A DNA stretch of 64,000 nucleotides from Microbacterium sp. HD4P20 (lineage in GTDB: Bacteria > Actinomycetota > Actinomycetes > Actinomycetales > Microbacteriaceae), in contig NZ_JAHZQZ020000017.1 of NCBI RefSeq assembly GCF_019449275.2, forward strand, positions 124,001 to 188,000. The letters are read 5' to 3'. The notes beneath the pieces are model-generated. The model saw only the letters and a program-made list of their open reading frames with translations. It did not search any database and was not told the origin of the DNA. Position 1 is the first letter of the stretch. The number at the start of each line of letters is the position of its first letter. Made by a program: the position numbers and the translations under genes. Below are positions 51,935-63,083 of the stretch, in pieces.

Positions 51935-52540
51935 TCAGGAGAGCGTGGGTGATTCGTCGGCCCGGATCCATGCGACCGCCGAGAACGGCACGATCCGGTA
52001 GCCCGACACGGCTTCTGCCCGGCGCGCGGCACCGGGGTCGTGGAGAGCGAGATCGAAGTGGTCGACGCCGGCGCGATCGATCGTGCCGGTCAGTGCTCGC
52101 CCCGATGACAGGTGCACCGCGACGCCGGCACGCCGGCGAACCAGGTCGCGCAGCACGAAGCCGAACGTGAGGCGCTCGGCGAGAGCCGTCCGTGACGGCG
52201 CCGGTCGGGCCGTTCGCAGCAGGTCGGCATGCGGCATCCCGATCGCAACGATGGCCCACAGGGGAGCGATGACGGCGCCGGTACGTCCCTGCTCGGGCAC
52301 GAGGGCTGCCCAGTCCGCACCCACGCCGGTCACGACCGCGCGCAGCGTCGTGCCGTCGGCGAACTCGAACAGGGCGCCGGCCCTGCTCGCATCGCCCACC
52401 GCGAGCAACGTGAGTCGTTCGACGAGCGCGACCCGCGACAAGCGCAACCGCTCGGCTTCGGTGTCCAGGGCAGCCCGCTCGGCCTCCCATTCGGAGGCGA
52501 GCTGATCCTCGAGGTCGTCGAAGAACCGGTCCCAGCGCAC
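51935..52540 (-). CDS. Actinobacterial hypothetical protein
   Basis: A 201-residue protein I do not recognise by name. An acidic helical start (RWDRFFDDLEDQLASEWEAERAALDTEAERLRLSR) is followed by two similar beta-rich units: ALFEFADGTTLRAVVTGVGADWAALV (about 56-81) and VAVHLSSGRALTGTIDRAGVDHFDLAL (about 143-169), each resembling a small barrel strand pair. No catalytic motif. TAGCCT six bases before the GTG at 52540 supports this start. Position next to the Rv3235-family gene matches the conserved region in relatives. Confidence 0.7.
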   Translation of the reverse strand: MRWDRFFDDLEDQLASEWEAERAALDTEAERLRLSRVALVERLTLLAVGDASRAGALFEFADGTTLRAVVTGVGADWAALVPEQGRTGAVIAPLWAIVAIGMPHADLLRTARPAPSRTALAERLTFGFVLRDLVRRRAGVAVHLSSGRALTGTIDRAGVDHFDLALHDPGAARRAEAVSGYRIVPFSAVAWIRADESPTLS

Positions 52541-52546
52541 TCAGCG

Positions 52547-52552
52547 AGGCTA
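52547..52552 (-). promoter_or_regulatory. -10 element (TAGCCT), leaderless, for the hypothetical gene
   Basis: Six-base spacer (52541-52546) before the GTG at 52540 on the minus strand. Confidence 0.55.
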
Positions 52553-52672
52553 GGGCAAATCTCCGCGCGGGGCCACGGAGTTATCCACAGGAAGCCGGTT
52601 GGGGATTTTCCTGAGAGTTCGCCGTATGTTGTACTGTCTCGGAGACATCCCCCACTGTCGAGATAGGCACTC

Positions 52673-53110
52673 ATGGCAACGTCGCCCGCAGGCTCCGTCC
52701 GAGTCCCCCATACGACGCGCGGCGCGGAACTCTCCGAGTTCTTCGCCCCGCAACGCACAGCGTCCACCGCTCTCCCCGATCCCGAGCCGTTCGTGCGGAA
52801 CCTGACGCGGGGCGTCCTCGAGGTTCTTGCGGGAGTGCGCGAAGTCGATCAGCTCGCGCGCTGGCTCACGGAGGACCCGTACCGCAAGCTCGTCACGCGC
52901 GCCAATCTCGCCACCCGTGCACGCAGCGCACGCGGCATGCCGGCGAAGCGCCCGTCTCACGCGATCCTCTCGGTGCGCGAGTCCTCCCCCGCCGATGGCG
53001 TCATCGAAGCAGTGGTCATCGTGCAGGGGCCCGCGCGCACCCGCGCGGTGGCCATGCGCCTCGAGGGCATGGACGGGCGCTGGCGCGCGACGTCCCTGGC
53101 ATTGCTCTAG
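52673..53110 (+). CDS. Rv3235 family protein
   Basis: A 145-residue protein. The core TRGVLEVLAGVREVDQLARWLTEDPYRKLVTRANL (about residues 44-78) and the C-terminal DGRWRATSLALL match the Rv3235 family as I recall it. Function unknown; found near secA in many actinobacteria. TACTGT at about 52634 is a possible -10, giving a leader of about 30 bases. Basic N-terminal segment. Confidence 0.78.
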   Translation: MATSPAGSVRVPHTTRGAELSEFFAPQRTASTALPDPEPFVRNLTRGVLEVLAGVREVDQLARWLTEDPYRKLVTRANLATRARSARGMPAKRPSHAILSVRESSPADGVIEAVVIVQGPARTRAVAMRLEGMDGRWRATSLALL

Positions 53111-53171
53111 CGATCGCTGCGGCCTCCGACCGACGAGCGGGCCGACCCCAGCGTCGTGGCCGGCCCGATCG

Positions 53172-53525
53172 TCACTTGTCCTCGTCGTCGATCAGCCGCA
53201 GAAGCGCCTTGAGCGCATCGCGGATCTCGTAGTGGTCGTACTGTCCCGCGCGGCTCTCCGCTGAGATGACCCCCGCGCGATGCACCCGGCGGAAGTCCCC
53301 GACGGGGAACGAGTACGCCTGCTTGGTCTCGGGGTTCTCACGACGATCGACGCCGAGATGCCAGTGCGAGAACTCCGTCCAGCCTTCACGTTCGATGAAG
53401 TCGTTCTCCTCATCGGCCGTGGGCGCGGCTTCCGACCAGTCGTCCCGCTCGTCGCGGACGACCTTTCCTTGGCGGATGAGCGCGCGTGCGTGACGCAGAG
53501 CGGGCTGATTCAGTTGAATGGCCAT
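53172..53525 (-). CDS. Hypothetical protein
   Basis: A 117-residue soluble protein, MAIQLNQPALRHARALIRQGKVVRDERDDWSEAAP, followed by an acidic middle and YDHYEIRDALKALLRLIDDEDK at the end. It shows SFPVGDFRRVHRAGVISAESRAGQYDH, perhaps a small recognition module. I cannot name its family. TAGCCT six bases before the ATG supports the start. Confidence 0.65.
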   Translation of the reverse strand: MAIQLNQPALRHARALIRQGKVVRDERDDWSEAAPTADEENDFIEREGWTEFSHWHLGVDRRENPETKQAYSFPVGDFRRVHRAGVISAESRAGQYDHYEIRDALKALLRLIDDEDK

Positions 53526-53531
53526 GACGGG

Positions 53532-53537
53532 AGGCTA
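53532..53537 (-). promoter_or_regulatory. -10 element (TAGCCT), leaderless, for the 117-residue protein
   Basis: Six-base spacer (53526-53531) to the ATG at 53525. Confidence 0.55.
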
Positions 53538-53596
53538 TGAATTGGTGCGCATCCACGGAAGGGGTTGACACGGACATCGGCCACCCTCACATGACG

Positions 53597-54823
53597 TCAT
53601 TGTTTATATGACGCCAGGAAGTTGCCCAGTCGTTCGACCGCCTCGGAGAGCACGCGCGCCTCGGGAAGCGTCACGATCCGAAGGTGGTCGGGGGTCGGCC
53701 AGTTGAAGCCTGTCCCCTGCACCAGCAGCACGTGCTCGGCGACGAGGAAGTCGTAGACCAGCTTGGCGTCGTCCCGGATCTCATAGACCTCAGGGTCCAG
53801 TCGCGGGAAGGCGTAGAGCGCCCCCTGCGGCTTGGTGCAGGTGACGCCGGGAATGCGCTCGAGCCCTTCCCATGCGGCATCCCGCTGCTCGTGAAGGCGC
53901 CCCGCCGGAGCCACGAGCGCCTCGATCGACTGCACCCCCGAGAGCGCGGCCTGCACGGCATACTGCGCCGGCACGTTCGGGCACAGTCGCGTGGAGGCCA
54001 GCAGCTGGATGCCCTCGAGAAAGCCGGCGGCGTGCCTCTTGGGCCCCGTGATGACGAGCCAGCCCGAGCGGAACCCGGCCACCCGGTAGGTCTTGGACAG
54101 ACCGTTGAACGTCAGGCACAGCAGGTCTGGCGCGAGCGTGGCAAGGGGCACGTGCTGCGCCTCGTCATAGAGGATCCGATCGTAGATCTCGTCCGCGAGC
54201 AGCAGCAGCGAGTGCTCGCGCGCGATCTCGACGATCCCCTGCAGCACTTCCCGCGTGTAGACCGCACCGGTCGGGTTGTTCGGATTGATCACGACAATCG
54301 CCTTGGTGCGCGGAGTGATCTTGGAACGGATGTCTTCGAGGTCGGGCTGCCAGCCATTTTCGTTGTCGCAGCGGTAGTGCACCGGCGTGCCGTCGGCGAG
54401 GCTCGTCATCGCCGTCCACAGCGGGTAGTCCGGCGCCGGAATGAGCACCTCGTCGCCCTCGTCGAGGAGCGCCTGCATCGTCATCGTGATGAGTTCCGAC
54501 ACGCCGTTGCCGAGGTACACGTCGTCGGGGTCGAACTGCGGGAACCCCGGCACCTGCTCATACCGCGACACCACCGCTCGCCGAGCCGGCATGATGCCCT
54601 TGCTGTCGCTGTAGCCGTGCGCATGCGGGACCGCCTCGATCATGTCGCGCACGATCTGGAACGGCGCCTCGAACCCGAACACCGCCGGGTTGCCCGTGTT
54701 CAGCTTGAGGATCGAGTGCCCCTCGTTCTCGAGCCGGTCAGCCTCGGCCAGTGCCTGCCCACGGATCTCGTAGAGAACGTTCTTGAGCTTGCTGGACTGG
54801 TCGAGAGAACGGAGAGGACTCAT
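53597..54823 (-). CDS. Class I/II aminotransferase (AlaA-like)
   Basis: A 408-residue PLP aminotransferase. GYSDSKGIMPARRAVVSRYEQ (about residues 68-88), VINPNNPTGAVY (about 181-192), DEIYDRILYD (about 211-220), and the PLP-lysine block FNGLSKTYRVAGFRSGW (Lys about 245). Closest in type to E. coli AlaA, which uses alanine/pyruvate and glutamate/2-oxoglutarate. TATCCT six bases before the ATG at 54823 sets the start over an upstream frame extension. Confidence 0.88.
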   Translation of the reverse strand: MSPLRSLDQSSKLKNVLYEIRGQALAEADRLENEGHSILKLNTGNPAVFGFEAPFQIVRDMIEAVPHAHGYSDSKGIMPARRAVVSRYEQVPGFPQFDPDDVYLGNGVSELITMTMQALLDEGDEVLIPAPDYPLWTAMTSLADGTPVHYRCDNENGWQPDLEDIRSKITPRTKAIVVINPNNPTGAVYTREVLQGIVEIAREHSLLLLADEIYDRILYDEAQHVPLATLAPDLLCLTFNGLSKTYRVAGFRSGWLVITGPKRHAAGFLEGIQLLASTRLCPNVPAQYAVQAALSGVQSIEALVAPAGRLHEQRDAAWEGLERIPGVTCTKPQGALYAFPRLDPEVYEIRDDAKLVYDFLVAEHVLLVQGTGFNWPTPDHLRIVTLPEARVLSEAVERLGNFLASYKQ

Positions 54824-54829
54824 CGCCTC

Positions 54830-54835
54830 AGGATA
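54830..54835 (-). promoter_or_regulatory. -10 element (TATCCT), leaderless, for the aminotransferase
   Basis: Six-base spacer (54824-54829) to the ATG at 54823 on the minus strand. Confidence 0.6.
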
Positions 54836-54890
54836 TCCGCGCGGGGCAGGGTCCAATCGACCGCCCGTGGCCCGGGCACCCTGTCACGGC

Positions 54891-54957
54891 ATCAGGTGAT
54901 CTCACCAGCGCAGGACGTTTCGCGTCAGATCGTCCTACCTCGGTGAGATCACCTGAT
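54891..54957. repeat. Long inverted repeat downstream of secA
   Basis: Outer arms of 16 bases (54891-54906 and 54942-54957) are perfect complements; after a five-base mismatch, AGGACG (54912-54917) pairs with CGTCCT (54931-54936) around a 13-base loop. Each outer arm also contains GGTGA-TC-TCACC-type self-pairing. No T-run follows. May terminate secA or be a palindromic repeat element. Confidence 0.8.
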
Positions 54958-54983
54958 CTCGATGCGACCGGCGGACCGCCCGC

Positions 54984-57821
<2,838 letters not shown>

Positions 57822-57947
57822 GGAGTGTCTCCATCTGTCGGGTGGCGCGGTGGGCGCCGGTGCCGCCGGGGCGCTGGGCCCAGGCATACCTGCCTATGTT
57901 ATCCACCCGTGACCTTGGCGTGGGCTGGGTGAGGACAGCATGGAGGG

Positions 57948-58508
57948 ATGGGGGGTGCACGTCAGCGAGGGATGCTGGTGGCCTGGCGCATCGCGCTGAT
58001 CGCTGCGTTCGCGCTCGGCGTGACGGCTTGCGCCTCCCACCCTGAGGCCGTGCCGGTGCCGCCGCCGTCGCAGGCAGTCGCTGCGGTGGACTGCTCCGCC
58101 GAGTGGGATGTCGGCTGGGGCTCCGTGCCCGGGGACTTCGAGCCTGTCGCGGTCTATGTGTGCGACCCCGTGCTCGAGCTCGCACCCAGGCCCGACCCGC
58201 CGCTGGAGCTGATCACCCCGGAGCAGCTCGCTCAGACTCCGCCGCCCGCGGCAGATCCGGCTCCTGCGCCCGAGCAGGCCGAACCGCGCCTGCTCGAGGG
58301 CGATCTCTCGCCGCTCCTGGCGGCGTTCGCCGTGCCGAACGACCCGAAATGGCCCGGGCCGTGCACGGCGATCGGCGTGATCGTGCCCGATGTCTGGCTC
58401 GTCGACGCCGACGGCCGGGCGATCCGACCCGCGTATCCGGTCGATGGATGCAACGTCCCGAAGCCCGGCGTGACCGAGGCGCTCGACGAGCTGACCCCGA
58501 TCGACTGA
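57948..58508 (+). CDS. Putative lipoprotein, function unknown
   Basis: A 186-residue protein with a signal peptide AWRIALIAAFALGVTACASH; VTAC is a lipobox with Cys at about residue 28. The mature part is Pro-rich (PPPAADPAPAPEQAEP) with two Cys pairs and a conserved-looking end PVDGCNVPKPGVTEALDELT. No family recognised. An ATG at 57972 is an alternative start. CAGCAT six bases before the 57948 ATG is only a weak -10. Divergent from secA. Confidence 0.65.
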   Translation: MGGARQRGMLVAWRIALIAAFALGVTACASHPEAVPVPPPSQAVAAVDCSAEWDVGWGSVPGDFEPVAVYVCDPVLELAPRPDPPLELITPEQLAQTPPPAADPAPAPEQAEPRLLEGDLSPLLAAFAVPNDPKWPGPCTAIGVIVPDVWLVDADGRAIRPAYPVDGCNVPKPGVTEALDELTPID

Positions 58509-58551
58509 GCCGGACTGCGGCATCGCCGCGGGTCGCAGCATCCAACAATTT

Positions 58552-58590
58552 CCCGGTATGTATATACTCGGCAACTATATACCCGGTATG
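58552..58590. promoter_or_regulatory. Possible PadR operator: CCCGGTATG direct repeats
   Basis: CCCGGTATG occurs at 58552-58560 and 58582-58590, 30 bases apart (about three helical turns), with TATATAC and TATATA between them. The region is AT-rich against its surroundings and is just ahead of the PadR ribosome site GAAGGAG. It probably combines the promoter with an autoregulatory site. Confidence 0.5.
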
Positions 58591-58607
58591 CACCGAAGGA
58601 GATCCGG

Positions 58608-59207
58608 ATGTCGGTACGTCAGAGCCTGCTCGCGATCCTCGACCAGGCCCCCTGCTACGGCTATCAGCTGCGGACGGAGTTCGACCGTCGCACCGGCTCC
58701 ACGTGGCCGCTGAACGTCGGCCAGATCTACAACACCCTCGACCGCCTCGAGCGCGATGGGCTCGTCGAGAAGGGCGACGTCGATGAGCACGGGCACGTGT
58801 ACTGGCAGATCACGGATGCCGGAACCGCCGAGGTCCGCGTGTGGCTGGACTCCCCCGTCCAGCGGGGACACGGAACCCGCGATGAGCTCGCGATCAAGCT
58901 CGCCGTCGCTGCCACCCTGCCGGGTGTGGACGTCGCGGGGATCATCCAGACGCAGCGGCGGGCCTCGCTCGCACAGCTGCAGGAGCTCAATCGCGCGAAG
59001 TACGCCGGGGCGAATCCCGACGGGCCGGAAGAGCTTGCGTGGTCGCTCGTCGTCGACTCGATGATCTTCGCGGCTGAGGCCGAGGTGCGCTGGCTCGACC
59101 ACACCGAGCAGCGCCTCGCGCTGCACCCCGAGCACGCGATGACCCTCCAACTGTCGACCGACAAACCCAAGCGCGGCCGCCCCGCGAAGGCCGAGGCATC
59201 CGCGTAA
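58608..59207 (+). CDS. PadR family transcriptional regulator
   Basis: A 199-residue regulator: VRQSLLAILDQAPCYGYQLRTEFDRRTGSTWPLNVGQIYNTLDRLERDGLV (about residues 3-53), the PadR winged helix, and a C-terminal coiled dimerisation region (about 90-170) with basic end KPKRGRPAKAEA. GAAGGAG precedes the ATG. It is followed at once by an ABC transporter, a frequent PadR target in Gram-positives. Confidence 0.9.
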   Translation: MSVRQSLLAILDQAPCYGYQLRTEFDRRTGSTWPLNVGQIYNTLDRLERDGLVEKGDVDEHGHVYWQITDAGTAEVRVWLDSPVQRGHGTRDELAIKLAVAATLPGVDVAGIIQTQRRASLAQLQELNRAKYAGANPDGPEELAWSLVVDSMIFAAEAEVRWLDHTEQRLALHPEHAMTLQLSTDKPKRGRPAKAEASA

Positions 59208-59215
59208 CCGATACG

Positions 59216-59920
59216 GTGCTGCGGCTCATCGGTGTGACGCAGCAGTACGGCCACGGCGAGACCGCCGTCTCGGCGCTGTCGGGGGTCGACTTCGAGGTGC
59301 GGCAGGGCGAGCTGGTCGCTGTCATGGGGCCGTCCGGCTCGGGCAAGTCGACGCTGCTTACAATCGCGGGCGGTCTGGCGACGCCGACCACGGGCGAGGT
59401 CGTTATCGAGGGATCGTTCCTCAGCGAGCAGTCGCCGCGCGAACTGGCCCGGCTGCGGCGCCGCTCGCTCGGTTTCGTCTTCCAGGACTTCAATCTCATC
59501 CCCACGCTGACCGCCCTCGAGAACGTGATCCTCCCACTCGAGCTCGACGGCTTCTCCGCCCGGGTGGCGCGTCGGGCCGGCCGCGACGCCTTGGCATCCG
59601 TCGGGCTCGCCGACAAGGCCGACGCCTATCCTGACGACATCTCCGGTGGCCAGCAGCAGCGCGTCGCGATCGCGCGCGCCGTGGTCGGCGGTCGGCGTCT
59701 GATCCTCGCCGACGAGCCGACTGGTGCGCTGGACTCGGTGACCGGCGAGATGGTGCTCAAAATGCTGCGCGCGCGGGTGGATGCCGGGGCCGCCGGCATC
59801 CTCGTCACTCACGAGGCCCGCCACGCGGCCTTCGCCGACCGCATCGTGTTCCTGCGCGACGGTCGCATCGTCGACGAGTCGCGTCGCGACGGCGCCGACA
59901 CGCTGCTGGCCGCGCGATGA
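59216..59920 (+). CDS. ABC transporter ATPase, MacB/LolD type
   Basis: A 234-residue ATPase. Walker [10 protein letters not shown] (about residues 38-46), Q-loop [17 protein letters not shown] (about 88), signature [15 protein letters not shown] (about 142) and Walker [13 protein letters not shown] (about 161). The [11 protein letters not shown] segment is typical of the MacB/LolD group that works with FtsX-type permeases. GTG start 8 bases after the PadR stop. Its stop overlaps the permease ATG (ATGA). Confidence 0.92.
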   Translation: MLRLIGVTQQYGHGETAVSALSGVDFEVRQGELVAVMGPSGSGKSTLLTIAGGLATPTTGEVVIEGSFLSEQSPRELARLRRRSLGFVFQDFNLIPTLTALENVILPLELDGFSARVARRAGRDALASVGLADKADAYPDDISGGQQQRVAIARAVVGGRRLILADEPTGALDSVTGEMVLKMLRARVDAGAAGILVTHEARHAAFADRIVFLRDGRIVDESRRDGADTLLAAR

Positions 59921-62796
59921 CCGAGCTTCTCGAGGCACCTGCCGAGACGACGCGAAGGGGCAAGAAGAAGGGGGCGGATGCCGGGTCCCGGCGCGGCGGC
60001 GGATGGTCACGGTGGCGCGTCGCAGCGCGGCTGGCGCGCCGCCAGGTGCGCCGCGCACGGGCATCGAGCGCTCTCGTCGCGACGCTCGTCGGATTGCCGA
60101 TCGCGGGGATGGCGGGGTTCGTCGTGTACTCGGCCAGTCTCATGCCGACTCCCGAGGAGGAGGTCGCGGCCGAGCTCGGGCAGATGGAGGCATGGATTGA
60201 GCCGGCAGGGGTGCCCAACGCCGGGTTCTGGCAAGTGCCGATCGAGCCGGCGTGGACCGGGTATGCCACCACGGATGACGGAGTGATGTCGATTCCCGAG
60301 GGGGAACCGCTGGAGGATCCGACGGCAATACTGCCCGCCGGCACCGAAGTGCTCACGCTGACCTCGGGAAGTGCGGTCGTCGAAACCCCTGACGGATCAA
60401 CATCTGTGCCCGCGTGGGCAGGCCCGGCGTGGGATCCCCGATTCGCCGGCGCCTACGACCTCGTTGACGGCGCCCGTCCCACGACATCTCGCCAAGCGAT
60501 GGTGACGCCCGCGGCCCTGGATCGTCTCGGTATCGAGATCGGCGACGAACTTCAGATGACGGGCGGAACGTCGACCTTCACCGTGAGCGGCACGCTGGAC
60601 GCGGCTGCTCTCGCCGATTCCGACTCGGCGCTGTTCCTCCCCGAGTCGGCGCGTGACCTCGTCGGAGGCGCGACCCGCTGGTACCTGCCTGAGCGCGAAT
60701 TGACTTGGGGGGATGTCCAGACACTCAACGAAGAAGGCGGGGTCGTCGCACTCTCGCGCTCCGTCCTCCTGGATCCGCCGGCTTTCGAGAACGAGTACTT
60801 CGCCTCCTCGGCGCCGATGGACTGGTGGTCGACGATGTGGCCGCTCGTGCTCATGCTGACGGTGGCAGGGCTCTTCTCCGGCTATGTCGTCGTCATGCTC
60901 GCGGGTGCCGCGTTCGCCGTCACCGCCCGCCGCCAGCAGCGTGCCCTCGCTATCGCCGCAAGCGTGGGCGCAGACCGGCGCGATCTCTCGCGCACGATCC
61001 TCCTTCAGGGCACGTCTCTCGGTGTTGTCGGTGGCGCCGTCGGCGTGCTGTCCGGCGTCGGCATCGCGGCGCTCGTCCTGGCTCTGACCTCCGATGGCAG
61101 CGCGACGCAGTTCTGGGGCTTCCACGTGCCGTGGGAACTGCTTGTCGCAATCCTCGTGTTCGCGGTCGTGGTGGGTACCGTCTCGGCGTGGATGCCTGCG
61201 CGTCGCATCGCGCGGACCGATGTGCTCCATGCGCTGCGCGGCGCGCGACGCCCGCAGCAACCGGTCGCCTCGCGTCCGGTGTGGGGCTCCATCCTGCTCC
61301 TCCTCGGTGTGGTGATCACGATGGTGAGTGCCTTCACGGTCGCGACCATCAACGCGACCGACGCGTTCGGATACGACTCGCCGATGCGGTACATCCCCCC
61401 GTACGGCATTGTCGTCGGGCCGATCCTCGCGCAGTTCGGCATCCTGATATCGGGCAGGTGGCTGCTGTGGGTCTGTTCGCACGGCCTGTCGCGCGTGGGC
61501 ACCGTGGCCAAGCTCGCGTCCCGGGATGCCGCGGCCAATGCGTCACGCACTGTCCCCGCGTTCGCAGCGATCGCGGCGGCCGTGTTCATCGGAGTCTTCG
61601 CACTGGGACAGTCCTCGATGCAGACCGCTCAGACCGCACGCAATTGGTTCTATCAGGCTCCGGTCGGCAGCATCGCGGTGGCTTTCTGGCCTGGCCCCGG
61701 GACGACGACCGGCGTGCTCGCTACCGATGACGCCGAGGAAGCGGCGGCCGCCGCAGCGCAGCTCGCGCGCGACGCAGGGGCAGGAGAGGTCGCCGTCGTG
61801 TCGCGTCAGCCGCGCGCATGGTCGTATGCGAGCGTCGACGAGGTCCCAGATGATCTCACGTTCACCCTCGGGATCCTGCCCGGGTCGTACCTGCTCGACC
61901 CGGAGAGCGGTTCCTTCCAGTCGATGGGCGAGGACCCCGGCAACCCCATCTCGGTCATCGCACCCGACGACATCGATACCGCGATCGGCGCCGAGCTGTC
62001 GGCATCCGACCTCGCCGCATACCGGGCGGGCGCGGCGATCGTGCCGGACGCGCGCTTCGTGTACGGCGCGGCGATCACGGTCGAGACGTACTGGGGCGTC
62101 GATCAGTACGAAGGACGGATGCCCGACAATGTCTTTCACCCCCACCCAGACTCGCCTCCTTACGCCGACCCGCTGAACCGGGAGCGGCTCGACGCCATCG
62201 TGGTCGATGCGCCGCTTCAGCCCATCAGCATCGCGATCGCACCAGCAACCGCGGAGCGCCTCGGCATGACCCTCGTGCCGGATCGAGTGATGGCCTCGAC
62301 CACGGAGCCGCTGAGCCAGCGCCAGCGCGACCGGATGCAGTCGCATGCGGAAGCCCTCAGCACGAACGCCTACATCCTCTCGCCGCACGTTGAGCAGGGG
62401 CCGCCGAGTGATGCCGTGTGGATGGTTCCGTTGCTCACCGCCGTCTCGGTACTCGTGCTGGGCGCGAGTGCCGTCGCGCTCGGGCTCGCACGGTTCGAGC
62501 GCCGCCCCGACGACGCGACGCTCGCCGCTATCGGAGCAACTAGGTCCATGCGCCGGCGTATCGGATTCTGGCAGGGCCTCATCATCGCCGGGTTCGGCAC
62601 GCTGGCCGGCGCGCTCGCCGGAGTTCTGCCCCCGATCGGGTTCGCCATTCAATCGGGCGGTTCTCTGCACCTAGGTGACGTTCCGTGGTGGCTCATCACT
62701 GCCCTGGCCATCGGCCTCCCGCTCGCGATCGCGGCGGTTTCGTGGCTCGTGCCGCCGCGGCATCCGGATCTCACCCGTCGCACGGCGATCACGTGA
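59917..62796 (+). CDS. FtsX-type ABC permease
   Basis: A 959-residue permease with two FtsX domains. First helix about residues 47-68 (ALVATLVGLPIAGMAGFVVYS), large extracellular domain (about 70-300), helices about 308-335, 360-390 and 408-425, then a linker, a second periplasmic-type domain (about 570-830) and three final helices (about 832-955). MacB/BceB-type permeases export or sense peptides and lipids, or extract antibiotics, rather than import. ATG overlaps the ATPase stop. Ligand unknown. Confidence 0.9.
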   Translation: MTELLEAPAETTRRGKKKGADAGSRRGGGWSRWRVAARLARRQVRRARASSALVATLVGLPIAGMAGFVVYSASLMPTPEEEVAAELGQMEAWIEPAGVPNAGFWQVPIEPAWTGYATTDDGVMSIPEGEPLEDPTAILPAGTEVLTLTSGSAVVETPDGSTSVPAWAGPAWDPRFAGAYDLVDGARPTTSRQAMVTPAALDRLGIEIGDELQMTGGTSTFTVSGTLDAAALADSDSALFLPESARDLVGGATRWYLPERELTWGDVQTLNEEGGVVALSRSVLLDPPAFENEYFASSAPMDWWSTMWPLVLMLTVAGLFSGYVVVMLAGAAFAVTARRQQRALAIAASVGADRRDLSRTILLQGTSLGVVGGAVGVLSGVGIAALVLALTSDGSATQFWGFHVPWELLVAILVFAVVVGTVSAWMPARRIARTDVLHALRGARRPQQPVASRPVWGSILLLLGVVITMVSAFTVATINATDAFGYDSPMRYIPPYGIVVGPILAQFGILISGRWLLWVCSHGLSRVGTVAKLASRDAAANASRTVPAFAAIAAAVFIGVFALGQSSMQTAQTARNWFYQAPVGSIAVAFWPGPGTTTGVLATDDAEEAAAAAAQLARDAGAGEVAVVSRQPRAWSYASVDEVPDDLTFTLGILPGSYLLDPESGSFQSMGEDPGNPISVIAPDDIDTAIGAELSASDLAAYRAGAAIVPDARFVYGAAITVETYWGVDQYEGRMPDNVFHPHPDSPPYADPLNRERLDAIVVDAPLQPISIAIAPATAERLGMTLVPDRVMASTTEPLSQRQRDRMQSHAEALSTNAYILSPHVEQGPPSDAVWMVPLLTAVSVLVLGASAVALGLARFERRPDDATLAAIGATRSMRRRIGFWQGLIIAGFGTLAGALAGVLPPIGFAIQSGGSLHLGDVPWWLITALAIGLPLAIAAVSWLVPPRHPDLTRRTAIT

Positions 62797-62851
62797 GACG
62801 AATCGGCCCTTGCCGGACATGTACCCAGTGAACCCATCGAAAGGACGCGCC

Positions 62852-62956
62852 ATGAGCCCCGACATCCCCGCCATCGATCCCGCCGCCATCCATCTGCCCC
62901 CGACGCAGCCCATCGACATCACCGAACTCGCCGCCCAGAGCGTCATCCCCCGCTGA
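62852..62956 (+). CDS. Possible 34-residue peptide gene behind the ABC transporter
   Basis: A 34-codon frame, MSPDIPAIDPAAIHLPPTQP to SVIPR, begins 56 bases after the permease stop and has GAAAGGA six bases before the ATG. Almost all codons end in G or C. There is no signal peptide, Cys or transmembrane segment. A short, Pro/Ile-rich peptide next to a PadR-controlled MacB-type exporter could be an exported or modified peptide, but no modification gene is seen nearby. A longer in-frame ATG at 62819 lacks a ribosome site. Confidence 0.5.
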   Translation: MSPDIPAIDPAAIHLPPTQPIDITELAAQSVIPR

Positions 62957-63083
62957 CCGCGCCGGCCGGCCGGCCGGGCACTTCCCAGCTCTCTTGCCCG
63001 AAGCAGGCAGACACGTGAACCGACGGGATGCCGGACGGCGAGGCGTCCTGTCGCCTCACAGGCGGTACGCACTACCCTTAAGC

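Noticed and set aside
53138..53167. Terminator between the Rv3235-family gene and the convergent gene
   Set aside because: Only seven pairs (CGGGCCG/CGGCCCG) with a 16-base loop in GC-rich sequence; too weak to call.
53591..53600. ATGACGTCAT palindrome as an operator
   Set aside because: Ten-base palindrome overlapping a stop codon; no supporting promoter position or second copy.
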